NCBI RefSeq assembly: GCF_900099825.1 | Contig: NZ_LT629693.1 | Location: 7,079,001-7,143,000, forward strand | DNA length: 64,000 nucleotides | Direction: 5' to 3' | Source of the DNA: Bradyrhizobium ottawaense | Lineage (GTDB): Bacteria; Pseudomonadota; Alphaproteobacteria; Rhizobiales; Xanthobacteraceae | Shown: positions 27,066-35,372 of the stretch, one piece after another | How positions within the stretch are numbered: the first letter of the stretch is position 1 | Layout of the letters: every line of letters starts with the position of its first letter | Made by a program: the position numbers and the translations under genes | Notes under the pieces: model-generated | What the model was told of the DNA's origin: nothing | Seen by the model: the letters and a program-made list of their open reading frames with translations, nothing else | Database searches by the model: none

Positions 27066-28449
27066 TCTCCGGCGCACGACGAGCTTTCGGCTCGCGCTGC
27101 TGTTTCTTGCGCTGTTCGGAGCGGCGTCCCTGACTCTGTTCGGTTTCCTCTACTGGCAAACCGCCGGTTACTTGAAAAGCGGGACGGACGAATGGCTCGC
27201 CAGGGAGATCAGGAGCCTGGTCGCAGCAAGCCCCTCGCAGCTCATCGAACATCTGCAGGAGCACGCCGCGCACGATCCCGGGGCGAACCGTCCGTTCGCT
27301 TTGTTCGATGCCGCCGGGAACAAGGTCGAGGGCAATCTGGCAAACCTGCCGACATCCTCGCTGCCGTCGGACCGTCCCTTCGAGTTCAGCCTGAACCGAG
27401 GCGGCGAGGCGGTGCCGTTCCGGGGCCTGGCGCGCCGGCTGCCGTCGGGGAACATTGTCCTCGTCAGTCAGAATGTGTGGGAGATGCACGAATTCCGTGA
27501 ACTGCTGCTCGGTGCCATGACTTGGGGCGGCCTGCTGGTTCTCATCATGGGGCTGGCGGGCGCGGCTGCGATCGGCGCCGGGTCGGTGCGCCGCATCGAT
27601 GAGGTCACCGGTGCCATCGAGCGCATCGTCAAGGGCAATTTAGCCGGGCGCCTCCCGACCCGGGGGACCGCCGGCGATCTCGACCGGCTGGTCGAAGTCG
27701 TCAATGGAATGCTGGACGACATCGAGCGGCTGATGCACGAAGTGAAGGGCGTGAGCGATGCAGTCGCGCACGATTTGCGCACGCCGCTGACGCGGCTGCT
27801 CGCCGGCCTTGAGCGGGCGGGCCGGCGCGCCGCCTCGGTCGACGAATACGCGGCCGCCGTCGATGAGGCGATTGGCGAGACCAAGGCCGTTCTTTCGACA
27901 TTTGGCGCAATGCTGCGCATCTCCGAAGTCGAGGACGGCGCGCGGCGCGCTGGCTTCAAGACGTTGGATCTTGCCGCCATCGCGGCCGATGTAACGGAGT
28001 TCTATCAGCCGCTGGCTGAGGCCAAGCGCGTGTCGTTCTCGCTGAAAGACGAGAACACCGGGTCGGGTAGGATCGCTGGCGATCCAAGTCTGCTGTTCGA
28101 GGCAATCGGCAACCTGGTGGACAATGCGATCAAGTTTACGCCTTCGGGGGGCCGAGTTACGGTGCGCGTCTTTTGCGAGAATGAAAGGCTCGGCATCATC
28201 GTGGCCGATACCGGACCCGGCATCCCCGCAGAGGAACGCGAGGCTGTGCTGCGGCGCTTCTATCGCGCAGAGAGGAGCCGCCACACCCCTGGGAGTGGAC
28301 TGGGGCTCAGCCTCGTGGCGGCCGTGGCCAGGCTGCACGGCCTCGATCTCGTCATCGAAGATGCCAAGCCGGGCTGCCGCGTGACACTGCGGCGAGAGAG
28401 TAACTCGACTTGGCCGAGCCTCGCTGTGGCAGCAACGCAGTGGGACTAG
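27043..28449 (+). CDS. Sensor histidine kinase
   Basis: A 468-residue membrane kinase. Transmembrane segment 1 (FRLALLFLALFGAASLTLFGFLY is the core region; about residues 15-37) and segment 2 (GLLVLIMGLAGAAAIGAG) flank a periplasmic sensor of about 115 residues. HAMP follows, then the H-box SDAVAHDLRTPLTRL, N-box AIGNLVDNAIKFTP and G-box VADTGPGIPAEE. It belongs with the overlapping regulator at 26382. The neighbouring RND pump suggests a role in sensing an exported compound or envelope damage. A GTG at 27052 is an alternative start. Confidence 0.9.
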   Translation: MFSVRLNDLRRTTSFRLALLFLALFGAASLTLFGFLYWQTAGYLKSGTDEWLAREIRSLVAASPSQLIEHLQEHAAHDPGANRPFALFDAAGNKVEGNLANLPTSSLPSDRPFEFSLNRGGEAVPFRGLARRLPSGNIVLVSQNVWEMHEFRELLLGAMTWGGLLVLIMGLAGAAAIGAGSVRRIDEVTGAIERIVKGNLAGRLPTRGTAGDLDRLVEVVNGMLDDIERLMHEVKGVSDAVAHDLRTPLTRLLAGLERAGRRAASVDEYAAAVDEAIGETKAVLSTFGAMLRISEVEDGARRAGFKTLDLAAIAADVTEFYQPLAEAKRVSFSLKDENTGSGRIAGDPSLLFEAIGNLVDNAIKFTPSGGRVTVRVFCENERLGIIVADTGPGIPAEEREAVLRRFYRAERSRHTPGSGLGLSLVAAVARLHGLDLVIEDAKPGCRVTLRRESNSTWPSLAVAATQWD

Positions 28450-28961
28450 CGGCAGCGGCAGGTGAGCGTGCTTTCCGGCGCGGCTCACCGGTGGGCCGTG
28501 GACCGTGATCTAGTCGAGATGGCGGCCGGCTTCTGATCGAAGCGTTATCAATCCAGGCCGTGTCTATTTATGCCCGTGCTAGTGAAGTTGTGAACGGCTG
28601 CTTTTGTGAAGGTTTGCGGATGGCGGCCCATGAAGGTGGCGCGGTGGTCACGGGGGCCGGCGTACGCAAACCTCCAGGGGAGGAAACCGCGGGAGGCGTG
28701 GCGAGGTGGTGCGTCAGGCGCTATGGGGATTTAGCTGCTGCCGGTCTTTTGCCGAGGTGGGTTGGGAGCTTTCTCGGCAGGCGATCGCGGGCGCTACGAA
28801 GCGGGTCGGCCGGTTGCAAGGAGCAGAATCGGAGTTGCGCGGCGGTGATGGAATGAGACGGCGACTATCGTGAGCAGCGCGACGGCGAGCATGGTCATTG
28901 CCGACCGATAGCCGGCGCAGCGGAACTGCAGCACTGGGATGTTGCATCGAACGTGATCTGA
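28450..28961. other. 512-bp region between kinase and IS91 transposase
   Basis: No supported gene. It is GC-rich with a purine-rich + strand and probably includes the terminus of the IS91-type element, whose exact end (a GTTC-type target is usual) I cannot place by eye. Confidence 0.35.
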
Positions 28962-30179
28962 TCATGATGTGTCGATTCTGATCGTGGCAGGGGCTGCGGC
29001 GGGACGGGTGCGCGGTGAGCATCCGCGCTGGAACCTCTCGATGATAATCATGCGACCGCCGCAGCACGGGCACGGCTGCGATAGCGGCTTGGGTTCCTCA
29101 GTCTCGGCGCGCCTTGTATCCGCGGCCTCGGGCTGTGCCGTTGATGGGTCGAGCAATCGGCGCGCTCGGACGATGTTACCGGCGCGGGTGCCGCTGGCGA
29201 GCAGGCCGTAGTGGCGGATGCGGTGGAAGCCGTGCGGCAGGACGTGGGTCAGGAATCTGCGGATGAACTCGGCGGTACCGAGTGTCATGACCTTCTGGCG
29301 ATCACGACCTTCGGTGCGATAGTCCTTCCATCGGAAGGTGACGCCGTTGCGGTCGCAGGCAATCAATCTGCTGTTGGCGATGGCGACACGGTGGGTATAG
29401 CGCGACAGATAGGCCAAAACGGCCTGTGGCCCGCCGAACGGGCGCTTGGCATAGACCACCCATTCGACACGGCGCAATGGGGCGAGATACGCGACGAACG
29501 CCTGTGCGTCAGCGAGGGCGGCGTGGCCGCCGAAGAACTTCAGGTGGCCGGCTTTGTGGGCCGCGATCAGCTTCTCCAGGAACAGTCGGCGGAACAGGCG
29601 AGAGAGCACGCGCACCGGCAGGAAAAAGCCGGGCCGGCACGCCACCCAGCGCTCGCCGTCGAATGAGATTCCGCCGCCCGGCACGATCATGTGCACGTGC
29701 GGATGATGGGTCATGGCGGAGCCCCAGGTATGGAGGACCGAGGTGATGCCGACGCGGGCGCCGAGGTGCTTGGGGTCGGCTGCGATGGTGATCAGGGTCT
29801 CGGCGGATGCCTTGAACAGCAAATCATAAATGACAGCCTTGTTCTGGTAGGCGATGTCGGCGACGGCCGCCGGCAGTGTGAACACGACATGATAGTACGG
29901 CACCGGCAGCAGGTCGGTCTCGCGCGCGGCCAGCCAGTCCTTTGCTGCCGCGCCCTGGCACTTCGGGCAGTGCCGGTTGCGGCAACTATTGTACGAGATC
30001 TGGCTGTGCGCGCACTGCTCGCAGCGCGCGACATGCCCACCGAGGGCCGCCGTGCGGCAGTTCTCGATCGCCGACATCACCTTGAGTTGGCCGAGGCTCA
30101 CATGGCCGGCATTGGCCCGGCGCCATGCCGGGCCGTGGCCGCGGAAGATATCCGCGACCTCCAGCGATGGACGCGACAC
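28962..30179 (-). CDS. IS91-family transposase (HUH, Y2)
   Basis: A 405-residue rolling-circle transposase. N-terminal zinc-finger-like Cys/His cluster: RCEQCAHS, then NSCRNRHCPKCQ. The HUH metal motif is HHPHVHMIVPGGG at about 158-170. The two catalytic tyrosines are in AYLSRYTHRVA (YxxxY). A second Cys pair (PCPCCGG) is near the C-terminus. The frame is intact, so transposase activity is plausible even though the companion recombinase is broken. Confidence 0.92.
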   Translation of the reverse strand: MSRPSLEVADIFRGHGPAWRRANAGHVSLGQLKVMSAIENCRTAALGGHVARCEQCAHSQISYNSCRNRHCPKCQGAAAKDWLAARETDLLPVPYYHVVFTLPAAVADIAYQNKAVIYDLLFKASAETLITIAADPKHLGARVGITSVLHTWGSAMTHHPHVHMIVPGGGISFDGERWVACRPGFFLPVRVLSRLFRRLFLEKLIAAHKAGHLKFFGGHAALADAQAFVAYLAPLRRVEWVVYAKRPFGGPQAVLAYLSRYTHRVAIANSRLIACDRNGVTFRWKDYRTEGRDRQKVMTLGTAEFIRRFLTHVLPHGFHRIRHYGLLASGTRAGNIVRARRLLDPSTAQPEAADTRRAETEEPKPLSQPCPCCGGRMIIIERFQRGCSPRTRPAAAPATIRIDTS

Positions 30180-30189
30180 GCGCCGCGCT

Positions 30190-31066
30190 TCAGGCGGGCG
30201 GTTCGGCGCCCTCCCTGAGCTTGGTTGTAATGCGATCGAACGGGCTCACGATCTCCCGGATGGTCTTGGTGGCGACACGCGTATAGAGCGCGGTGGTGTC
30301 GAGCTTGGCATGTCCCAACAAGACCTGGATGACCCTGATATCGGTGTTCTGCTCCAGAAGATGCGTCGCAAAGCTGTGTCGCAGGGTGTGCGGGGACACC
30401 TGCTTGCCGATCTCGGCCATCTGGGCCGCGGTATCGCAGGCGCGCCTGAGCTGGCGCGCTGACATCGGGTTGACCGGGTTCATTCCGGGAAACAGCCACC
30501 CCTGTGGACGTGCCGCGTTGTACCAGGCGCGCAACAGCTCGAGCAGATGCGGCGAAAGCATAACGTAGCGGTCTTTGTGGCCCTTGCCCTGTTCGATCCG
30601 GATCACCATGCGCTTGCTGTCGATGTCGGATACCTTCAGCGCGACCACCTCGGACACGCGCAATCCGGCTCCATAGGCTACACTCAATGCCGCCTTGTAT
30701 TTGAGCTCCGGTGCCGCATCGAGAAAGCGGGCGACTTCTTCCGGGCTCAGGACCACCGGCAGCTTGCGGGGCAACGTGGATAAACTGGGTGTGGTTCACG
30801 ATGTCGGCGCGCCCGAGCGTGATCTTGAAAAAGAACCGCAGTGTCGAGACGCTTTGGTTTGAGGGTCGGAACGCCGGCACCGCTCGTCGCCAGATGGAGC
30901 TGATAGCGGCGTACGTCTTCGAAGCTCGCCGTGTCGGGCGAGCGGCCGAGGAAGGCAGCGAAGTGCTTGACCCTCTGCACGTAGTCATGTTGGGTCTTCG
31001 GCGCGAACAGGACGCCCCGCCGCGCTATCGTGTTGGCTGTGCTGCCAGCCGCAGGCGCCCTACCGC
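30190..31066 (-). pseudogene. Tyrosine recombinase of IS91-type element, frameshifted
   Basis: The catalytic half reads well (AYGAGLRVSEV, HTLRHSFATHLLE, LGHAKLDTTALYTRV with the Tyr nucleophile), and the N-terminal core-binding half is visible in other frames (APKTQHDYVQRVKHFAAFLG). Two one-base insertions separate them, one near 30858-30860 (within a T run on the + strand) and one near 30773. Both shift in the same direction, so the product would be truncated. The start region is also poorly conserved. Either a true pseudogene or two homopolymer-type sequence errors. Confidence 0.82.
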
Positions 31067-31150
31067 GCGAGCGGTTTAGTCCTGTGGCGCAAAGCGGACG
31101 TTCGCCAAATCAGAATCTGGTGCGATTTGTCGGAAGACTCGGTCGAACGT

Positions 31151-31750
31151 TCAGTTGCGATTTGCCCCTTGCCTACCGACGGGCGGTTCGAGCGTGACCT
31201 CCTTCAAGCGATCGCCACTGGCGATGACGACCACGAAGTTTAGTTTGCCATCCTGGCTCATTAGACCTCCGGCAAGAGCGCTTCCCGCCGCAGCTTTCTC
31301 GGCGATGCGTACGGCGTCAGACAGCTCTTGTTCAACTGACCTCAGGGCAATGATGTTGCCCAGATCCTCTAGGTCGAGCTCCGTCAGCGATGACGAAATT
31401 TCCTTTTCCGTAACGCCTCCCGTGTTCGCATCTATGACATTCTCCCAGATTCGCTCATTTTTTACCGTCCGCACTCGATAAACCGGCGGACCGGATATCT
31501 CCAAGCTAATGTCGGCGGCCCTTGAACCGTCATGTAAATGCTCGGCGATCGCTACCGCCTGACTCAGTGGAATTTTTATGGTGCGAAGTTGCTTGAGCAA
31601 GCGACGGTTCATTGCCTCCTCGGCCTCGCGTTGAGCGGCTACGCCCGAATTTGCGGCGTTCAAAATTGCATGGGTGACATCGGCTATCGCGCCCGTAGGA
31701 GCAAGCGTGGCGAACCAGATGATAATCGCTAATAATCGCTTCTTGGACAT
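31151..31750 (-). CDS. Secreted PepSY-like protein
   Basis: A 199-residue exported protein. ATG 31750 is chosen because it begins a good signal peptide (KKRLLAIIIWFATLAPTGAIA) and AGGA lies 9-12 bases upstream; an upstream ATG nine codons earlier is possible. The mature part has a helix (IPLSQAVAIAEHLHDG) then strands ending YRVRTVKNERIWENVIDANTGGV, the helix-strand pattern of PepSY domains, and a second weaker copy (LSDAVRIAEKAAAG then KLNFVVVIASGDRLKEV). PepSY domains act as inhibitory or regulatory modules in the envelope. It closes the small minus-strand operon starting at 32905. Confidence 0.65.
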   Translation of the reverse strand: MSKKRLLAIIIWFATLAPTGAIADVTHAILNAANSGVAAQREAEEAMNRRLLKQLRTIKIPLSQAVAIAEHLHDGSRAADISLEISGPPVYRVRTVKNERIWENVIDANTGGVTEKEISSSLTELDLEDLGNIIALRSVEQELSDAVRIAEKAAAGSALAGGLMSQDGKLNFVVVIASGDRLKEVTLEPPVGRQGANRN

Positions 31751-31792
31751 GAGGTAGATCCTGAGACGCTTGGTCAAGATTGACCGGTGGCT

Positions 31793-32542
31793 TTACTGGT
31801 GTGTGTCGAAACTCCGATGCCGATCAGATCGCCGCCGCTTCTCGGACCGAGTCTGAGCGAAATTGCGCTGTGATTCCAACGCGAGGCCTAACCGCCTCCT
31901 GCTTGAGCCCGCTGGATCGGAAGCTCCCGGACCTAATTGCGCCAACGTTTCACGGACACGGGGCGAGATTGCGGAGTTCCCGTCACTCGCATCGGCTTGC
32001 TCGGACAATGACGTGGGCGGCTGTCGTACAGCATCGGCGACATCAGAGCTGAGCGGCGGCGAGGGGGCAGTGGCAATCTCCTTGCCCGGAAGCATAGACG
32101 GGAATGTGGGCTGGCTGGTATCGATGATAACTGTTTCCGGTCGCTTCAGGTCGGAGGTGATCCGGATCGGCGGTCGCGTAAAATGCGATTCGATGAGCTT
32201 GCTTGGCGGCGGCGGGGATAGCAGGGAATCAGCTGCAAAAAGCAGCACGAGCAACGTCCCGCCGACCCAGAGAAAATAATCCCGCAGCGGAATTTGAGAA
32301 TCGACTGTGCCGCGCGCACGCGTCGATAAGACGGATCTCGTGCTCACGGCGCCCGGCTCCCGCGCTGAAGTTTCTTCGGCGCGATCCAGGATCGCTCGTC
32401 GGCTGTTCGGCCTGATGTAGATGGCATGTGTTGTTTCCGTTTTGATTTCGGATGGTTCATGGCCGCGGTTGCAGGTGCGTAAGTTTGGCTTCGAGATGGC
32501 CACGCGTGCCGTGCCAGTCGTTCCTGGATCCGGGTCAATCAT
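31793..32542 (-). CDS. Single-pass membrane protein of unknown function
   Basis: About 249 residues from ATG 32542, which overlaps the end of the preceding 54-residue gene. A low-complexity N-terminal region precedes one clear transmembrane helix (YFLWVGGTLLVLLFAADSLL), followed by a Pro/Ser-rich periplasmic tail. Rhizobial genomes carry many small proteins with this 'RDYFLWVG...LLFAAD' segment, and none has a known function that I recall. The true start could be later, closer to the membrane helix. Confidence 0.55.
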   Translation of the reverse strand: MIDPDPGTTGTARVAISKPNLRTCNRGHEPSEIKTETTHAIYIRPNSRRAILDRAEETSAREPGAVSTRSVLSTRARGTVDSQIPLRDYFLWVGGTLLVLLFAADSLLSPPPPSKLIESHFTRPPIRITSDLKRPETVIIDTSQPTFPSMLPGKEIATAPSPPLSSDVADAVRQPPTSLSEQADASDGNSAISPRVRETLAQLGPGASDPAGSSRRRLGLALESQRNFAQTRSEKRRRSDRHRSFDTHQ

Positions 32543-32699
32543 GAGGGGTCCACACCGCGCGCTCCTCGGCCGGGTAAAGCTGGGCACCTCTGCGCACGAG
32601 CTCCGCCTCAATTATGTTGAATGCGAATTCAACGGGTACGAGCCAGACGTTGACCGAATAGATGATGCAATCGCGAGCGAGGAGGAGGGCTGACGTCAC
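32535..32699 (-). CDS. Small uncharacterised protein, 54 residues, GTG start
   Basis: GTG 32697-32699 overlaps the TGA of the upstream 69-residue gene (GTGA), and its own stop overlaps the start of the next gene. The sequence has a hydrophobic amphipathic first half (ALLLARDCIIYSVNVWLVPVEF) and an acidic/basic tail. The double overlap is the main evidence that this short frame is translated. Function unknown. Confidence 0.55.
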   Translation of the reverse strand: MTSALLLARDCIIYSVNVWLVPVEFAFNIIEAELVRRGAQLYPAEERAVWTPHD

Positions 32700-32905
32700 G
32701 AAGCGACCCTCCGCCACCGGGCTTGCCGCTTGATAGGCGCCGCCTTTCGATCGACGAACGCGTGCAGCCCGGCCAGCAACGATATAGTAACGCCCAGCAG
32801 CAAGCTCAGGCCTACGAGAGCCAGAGCCACGATCAGGTTCAGGGATGCGACTGCAAGCCCCGGCCACGGATTTTCCTTTGCGAGCGACCACAAAAGTGTT
32901 GACAT
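32696..32905 (-). CDS. Small membrane protein, 69 residues
   Basis: One long hydrophobic segment (VASLNLIVALALVGLSLLLG at about 19-38) and a basic C-terminus. It is the first gene of the compact minus-strand operon running to 31151. A near-perfect copy of the 21-bp palindrome seen at 35229 and 42235 lies 15 bp upstream of its start, so the operon is probably repressed by the same TetR protein. Function unknown. Confidence 0.65.
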   Translation of the reverse strand: MSTLLWSLAKENPWPGLAVASLNLIVALALVGLSLLLGVTISLLAGLHAFVDRKAAPIKRQARWRRVAS

Positions 32906-32919
32906 TCTTCGCCTCCGAA

Positions 32920-32940
32920 ATAAACTAAACCGTATAGTTC
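32920..32940. promoter_or_regulatory. 21-bp palindromic operator, copy A
   Basis: Matches the perfect copy at 42235 (arms TAAACTATAC and GTATAGTTTA around a central C) at 19 of 21 positions. It lies between the divergent small-protein operons (minus from 32905, plus from 33080). Probable TetR site; see 35229 and 42235. Confidence 0.8.
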
Positions 32941-33079
32941 ATATAAATCCCGAGCCGCCGGATGTGTCAAGAGCGAAGACTCACAAGCTCGTGTTCAGGC
33001 AGGTCGACGGGCGGGAAATCGGAGCGAGACGCTGCGTTCGCGTTCGAACGCGCGATGCCCAGCAGAAGAAAGGATTCTA

Positions 33080-33367
33080 ATGTTCAAGTACACCTTAGTC
33101 GTCATGCTGGCGGCGTTGTTTGGCAATGGGACTGCCATTGCGCAGGAGAACCGCGGCACGGCCGAGCAGAGGGCCGCCTGCGCGCCTGACGCCTTCCGGC
33201 TGTGCCTTAGCTACATCCCCGACGCCACCAATGTGGAGGCCTGTCTCAGGCAAAGAAAGTCAGACCTGAGTGATGCTTGCAGAGCCGTCTTCGATCGCGC
33301 TGCGGAAGCGGCTTCAGTCAGGACAATAGGATCGCCCCGCTATCGCGGCGCGAGAGATGAGGAATGA
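33080..33367 (+). CDS. Small secreted Cys-containing protein
   Basis: A 95-residue protein with a signal peptide (KYTLVVMLAALFGNGTAIA) and a mature part with four Cys in a helical pattern (RAACAPDAFRLCLSYIPD, VEACLRQRKSDLSDACRAVF), spaced C-x7-C and C-x10-C. This resembles short periplasmic helical-hairpin proteins with two disulfides. It is first of a + strand set (33080, 33372, 33821) divergent from the 32905 operon, with the palindrome at 32920 between. Function unknown. Confidence 0.65.
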   Translation: MFKYTLVVMLAALFGNGTAIAQENRGTAEQRAACAPDAFRLCLSYIPDATNVEACLRQRKSDLSDACRAVFDRAAEAASVRTIGSPRYRGARDEE

Positions 33368-33371
33368 TCGC

Positions 33372-33809
33372 ATGAACACGATCTATGCTCCCGCATTCGC
33401 CGCGTTCGGAGGCTCGGCCTTCGGAGCGATCTCCACGATTCTAACTGGATGGGTGACTCGGCGCCGCAGGCTTCGCGAGCGTCACTATGCCCGGTCGATT
33501 TCCAAGCGCGAGCGGCTCTATCGAAGCTTCATCGAGGAGGCCTCCCGGGTCTACGCCGACGCGCTCGTCAGCGACAAATCCGAGATTCCGCAGCTGGTCA
33601 ATCTGTATGCGCTCATAGGGCGGATGAGGGTTCTGTCCAGCGATCAAGTGGTTCGAGCCGCGGAGCGGGCAGGTCGCCTGATCATCGAAACCTACCTGTC
33701 ACCGAATCGCGAATTTGGCGATCTGCCTGAGTTTCTGGAGGAAATGGATCCCTTGCGTGGCTTCGGGGAAGCCTGCCGACGCGAATTGCATTCGATCCCA
33801 TCTCATTGA
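33372..33809 (+). CDS. Small membrane-anchored protein, 145 residues
   Basis: ATG 33372 is used, since GAGGAA sits about 10 bases upstream; an in-frame ATG five codons earlier has none. A hydrophobic N-terminus (APAFAAFGGSAFGAISTILTGWV) is followed by a very basic, helical cytoplasmic part (RRRRLRERHYARSISKRERLY, described in two pieces) with likely coiled-coil character. It starts 4 bp after the previous gene, so it is in the same operon. Not recognised beyond that. Confidence 0.6.
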   Translation: MNTIYAPAFAAFGGSAFGAISTILTGWVTRRRRLRERHYARSISKRERLYRSFIEEASRVYADALVSDKSEIPQLVNLYALIGRMRVLSSDQVVRAAERAGRLIIETYLSPNREFGDLPEFLEEMDPLRGFGEACRRELHSIPSH

Positions 33810-33820
33810 GGTCCCAAGCG

Positions 33821-34474
33821 ATGCAGGAACGCATATCTCAGGCCGGATCGCTGTGCATTCGTCAGCGAATCGTACAAGCAGCGATCCGATTGCACCGTCA
33901 AATCGGGTTCAAGAAGACTACCGTCGCCGATATCGCTCGCGGTGCGGCGATGTCGCCCGCCAACGTCTACCGCTTCTTCCCTTCGAAGCAGGCGATCGAA
34001 GAGGCGGTCGTGACGGATTTGTTCGAACAGGTCACCGCGGCCGCAACGCTTGCGGCTCTCTTGAGCGGTTCGGCTCTGGAGCGTCTAACGGCCACTTTGA
34101 GCGCAATCTCGCAGCTGCACGAACATCGGCTGGAGAACGACAGCAAACTACACGAATTGGTCGCTACGGCGGCACGCGAGAACTGGGCAGTCGCGCTGTC
34201 TTACGCAGACCGGATCCGGGGGCTTGTGCGCACGATCATTACTGGCGGACAGGCGAGCGGCGAACTGCGACCGGGAAGTCCGATGGCGATGACGTGTTGC
34301 CTGCTTGAAGCAATGGACGGATATCTCAATCCGTCGCGGATCAACAAGGCTACCGTTCGGCCCACGTTTGACGAGATGATGGATTTCTGCGCAAGCGCCC
34401 TGCATCACGTACCGTGGGTTCAGTCGATCGACCTGGCCGCCGACTTAAGTCCCCAAGCCGTGGCGCAAGGATAG
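33821..34474 (+). CDS. TetR-family transcriptional regulator
   Basis: A 217-residue TetR protein. HTH at about residues 12-60: RIVQAAIRLHRQIGFKKTTV and MSPANVYRFFPSKQAIEEAV. A C-terminal TetR_C-like domain follows. It starts 11 bp after the 33372 gene and probably belongs to its operon. It converges on the second TetR gene at 34492 (17-bp gap). Either of the two could be the protein that binds the 21-bp palindromes; the convergent one is better placed. Confidence 0.87.
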   Translation: MQERISQAGSLCIRQRIVQAAIRLHRQIGFKKTTVADIARGAAMSPANVYRFFPSKQAIEEAVVTDLFEQVTAAATLAALLSGSALERLTATLSAISQLHEHRLENDSKLHELVATAARENWAVALSYADRIRGLVRTIITGGQASGELRPGSPMAMTCCLLEAMDGYLNPSRINKATVRPTFDEMMDFCASALHHVPWVQSIDLAADLSPQAVAQG

Positions 34475-34491
34475 CGAGCGGGGTGGCTGAT

Positions 34492-35154
34492 TCACGGCCT
34501 CCAGTCTGCCTCGCAAGCCGCAAGAAAGAAATTGACCCGTTCGTGCAGGAACGTCGGCAGCTCTTTTTTGAGATCCTTCAGGTCCTCACCCATCAGAGAT
34601 CTCATAAGCATCGGAAGCAGGATGAGATCCATGAACATCTGAGCGGTCGCTACGCTCCGCTTTGCGCTGAACGGTCCTTTAGGTGAGCGCGCGACCTTCT
34701 GCGTTGCGTCGTTCAAGAGCTGCGATACTGCCCCAGCCGCACGGTCGCGCGCCGCGTCGTGAACATTTCGGCTCAATTCGGGAAATCGCCGCGCCTCGGC
34801 GATCGTCGCGCGCGTGAGGTCCAACGTGTCCTCGACGAATCTCCCCACGATCTCGATGCCGAGATTGGTGAGCTTTTCCTGGATGGTGCGGCCTGCCGGC
34901 GTGAACCCCTCGAAATCTGTCAATCCGCTGATGGTCCGGGCCACCACAGCCACGAACAGCGCCTCCTTACCCGGGAAATGCGCATAGATGGTCGGTTTGC
35001 TCGCGGGGGCCAATTCGGAGATGTCGTCGATGCTGGCGCTCCGAAAACCTTTCTCGAGAAAAAGCTGCTGGGCCGCATCGAGAATCCGCGCCTGGACGTC
35101 GCCGGCCAGGTCCTTGGGCGGTCTGCCGCGTTTCGGGCTTTTGTTCTTTGCCAT
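34492..35154 (-). CDS. TetR-family repressor, likely reader of the 21-bp palindromes
   Basis: A 220-residue AcrR/TetR protein. The N-terminus is basic (KNKSPKRGRPPKDLAG), then the HTH (ARILDAAQQLFLEKGFRSAS, then ASKPTIYAHFPGKEALFVAV). The C-terminal domain is of the AefR/RutR-like helical type. ATG 35154 has AGGA upstream; a GTG one codon earlier is also possible. It diverges from the kinase-like/RND operon at 35373, and a 21-bp palindrome lies 75 bp upstream of its start. That geometry and the repeat at 32920 and 42235 make it the best candidate repressor. Confidence 0.88.
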   Translation of the reverse strand: MAKNKSPKRGRPPKDLAGDVQARILDAAQQLFLEKGFRSASIDDISELAPASKPTIYAHFPGKEALFVAVVARTISGLTDFEGFTPAGRTIQEKLTNLGIEIVGRFVEDTLDLTRATIAEARRFPELSRNVHDAARDRAAGAVSQLLNDATQKVARSPKGPFSAKRSVATAQMFMDLILLPMLMRSLMGEDLKDLKKELPTFLHERVNFFLAACEADWRP

Positions 35155-35228
35155 CACCGTTTCCTAATCACGAGTTTGTGCGCGTCTAGATCCCACTTGA
35201 CACGCCTGGGAGAGAAATGCAATGAAAA

Positions 35229-35249
35229 GAAAATATACGGTATAGTTTA
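35229..35249. promoter_or_regulatory. 21-bp palindromic operator, copy B
   Basis: Reverse-orientation copy of the palindrome, matching the perfect one at 42235 at 19 of 21 positions (right arm GTATAGTTTA intact). It lies between the TetR gene (start 35154) and the divergent operon starting at 35373, as expected for autoregulation plus pump control. Confidence 0.82.
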
Positions 35250-35372
35250 ATTTGACTTCGACGCAGACGGGCCCTGTTCGCTCGGTCTGCGCCAGCTCAT
35301 CCGGATAACCGGCTGACCGCCAACATGCGGGTTCGGCCGGCCACCCATCCGGCTCAACCTGAGGAGATTGTC

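Larger units (their letters stand above)
28962..31066 (-). mobile_element. IS91-type element with accessory tyrosine recombinase
   Basis: Coding core of an IS91-family element: a Y2/HUH transposase preceded on the same strand by a tyrosine recombinase, with 10 bp between them, an arrangement known from rhizobial and other IS91 relatives. The recombinase is frameshifted. True element ends lie outside the coordinates given, which cover only the two reading frames. Confidence 0.7.
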
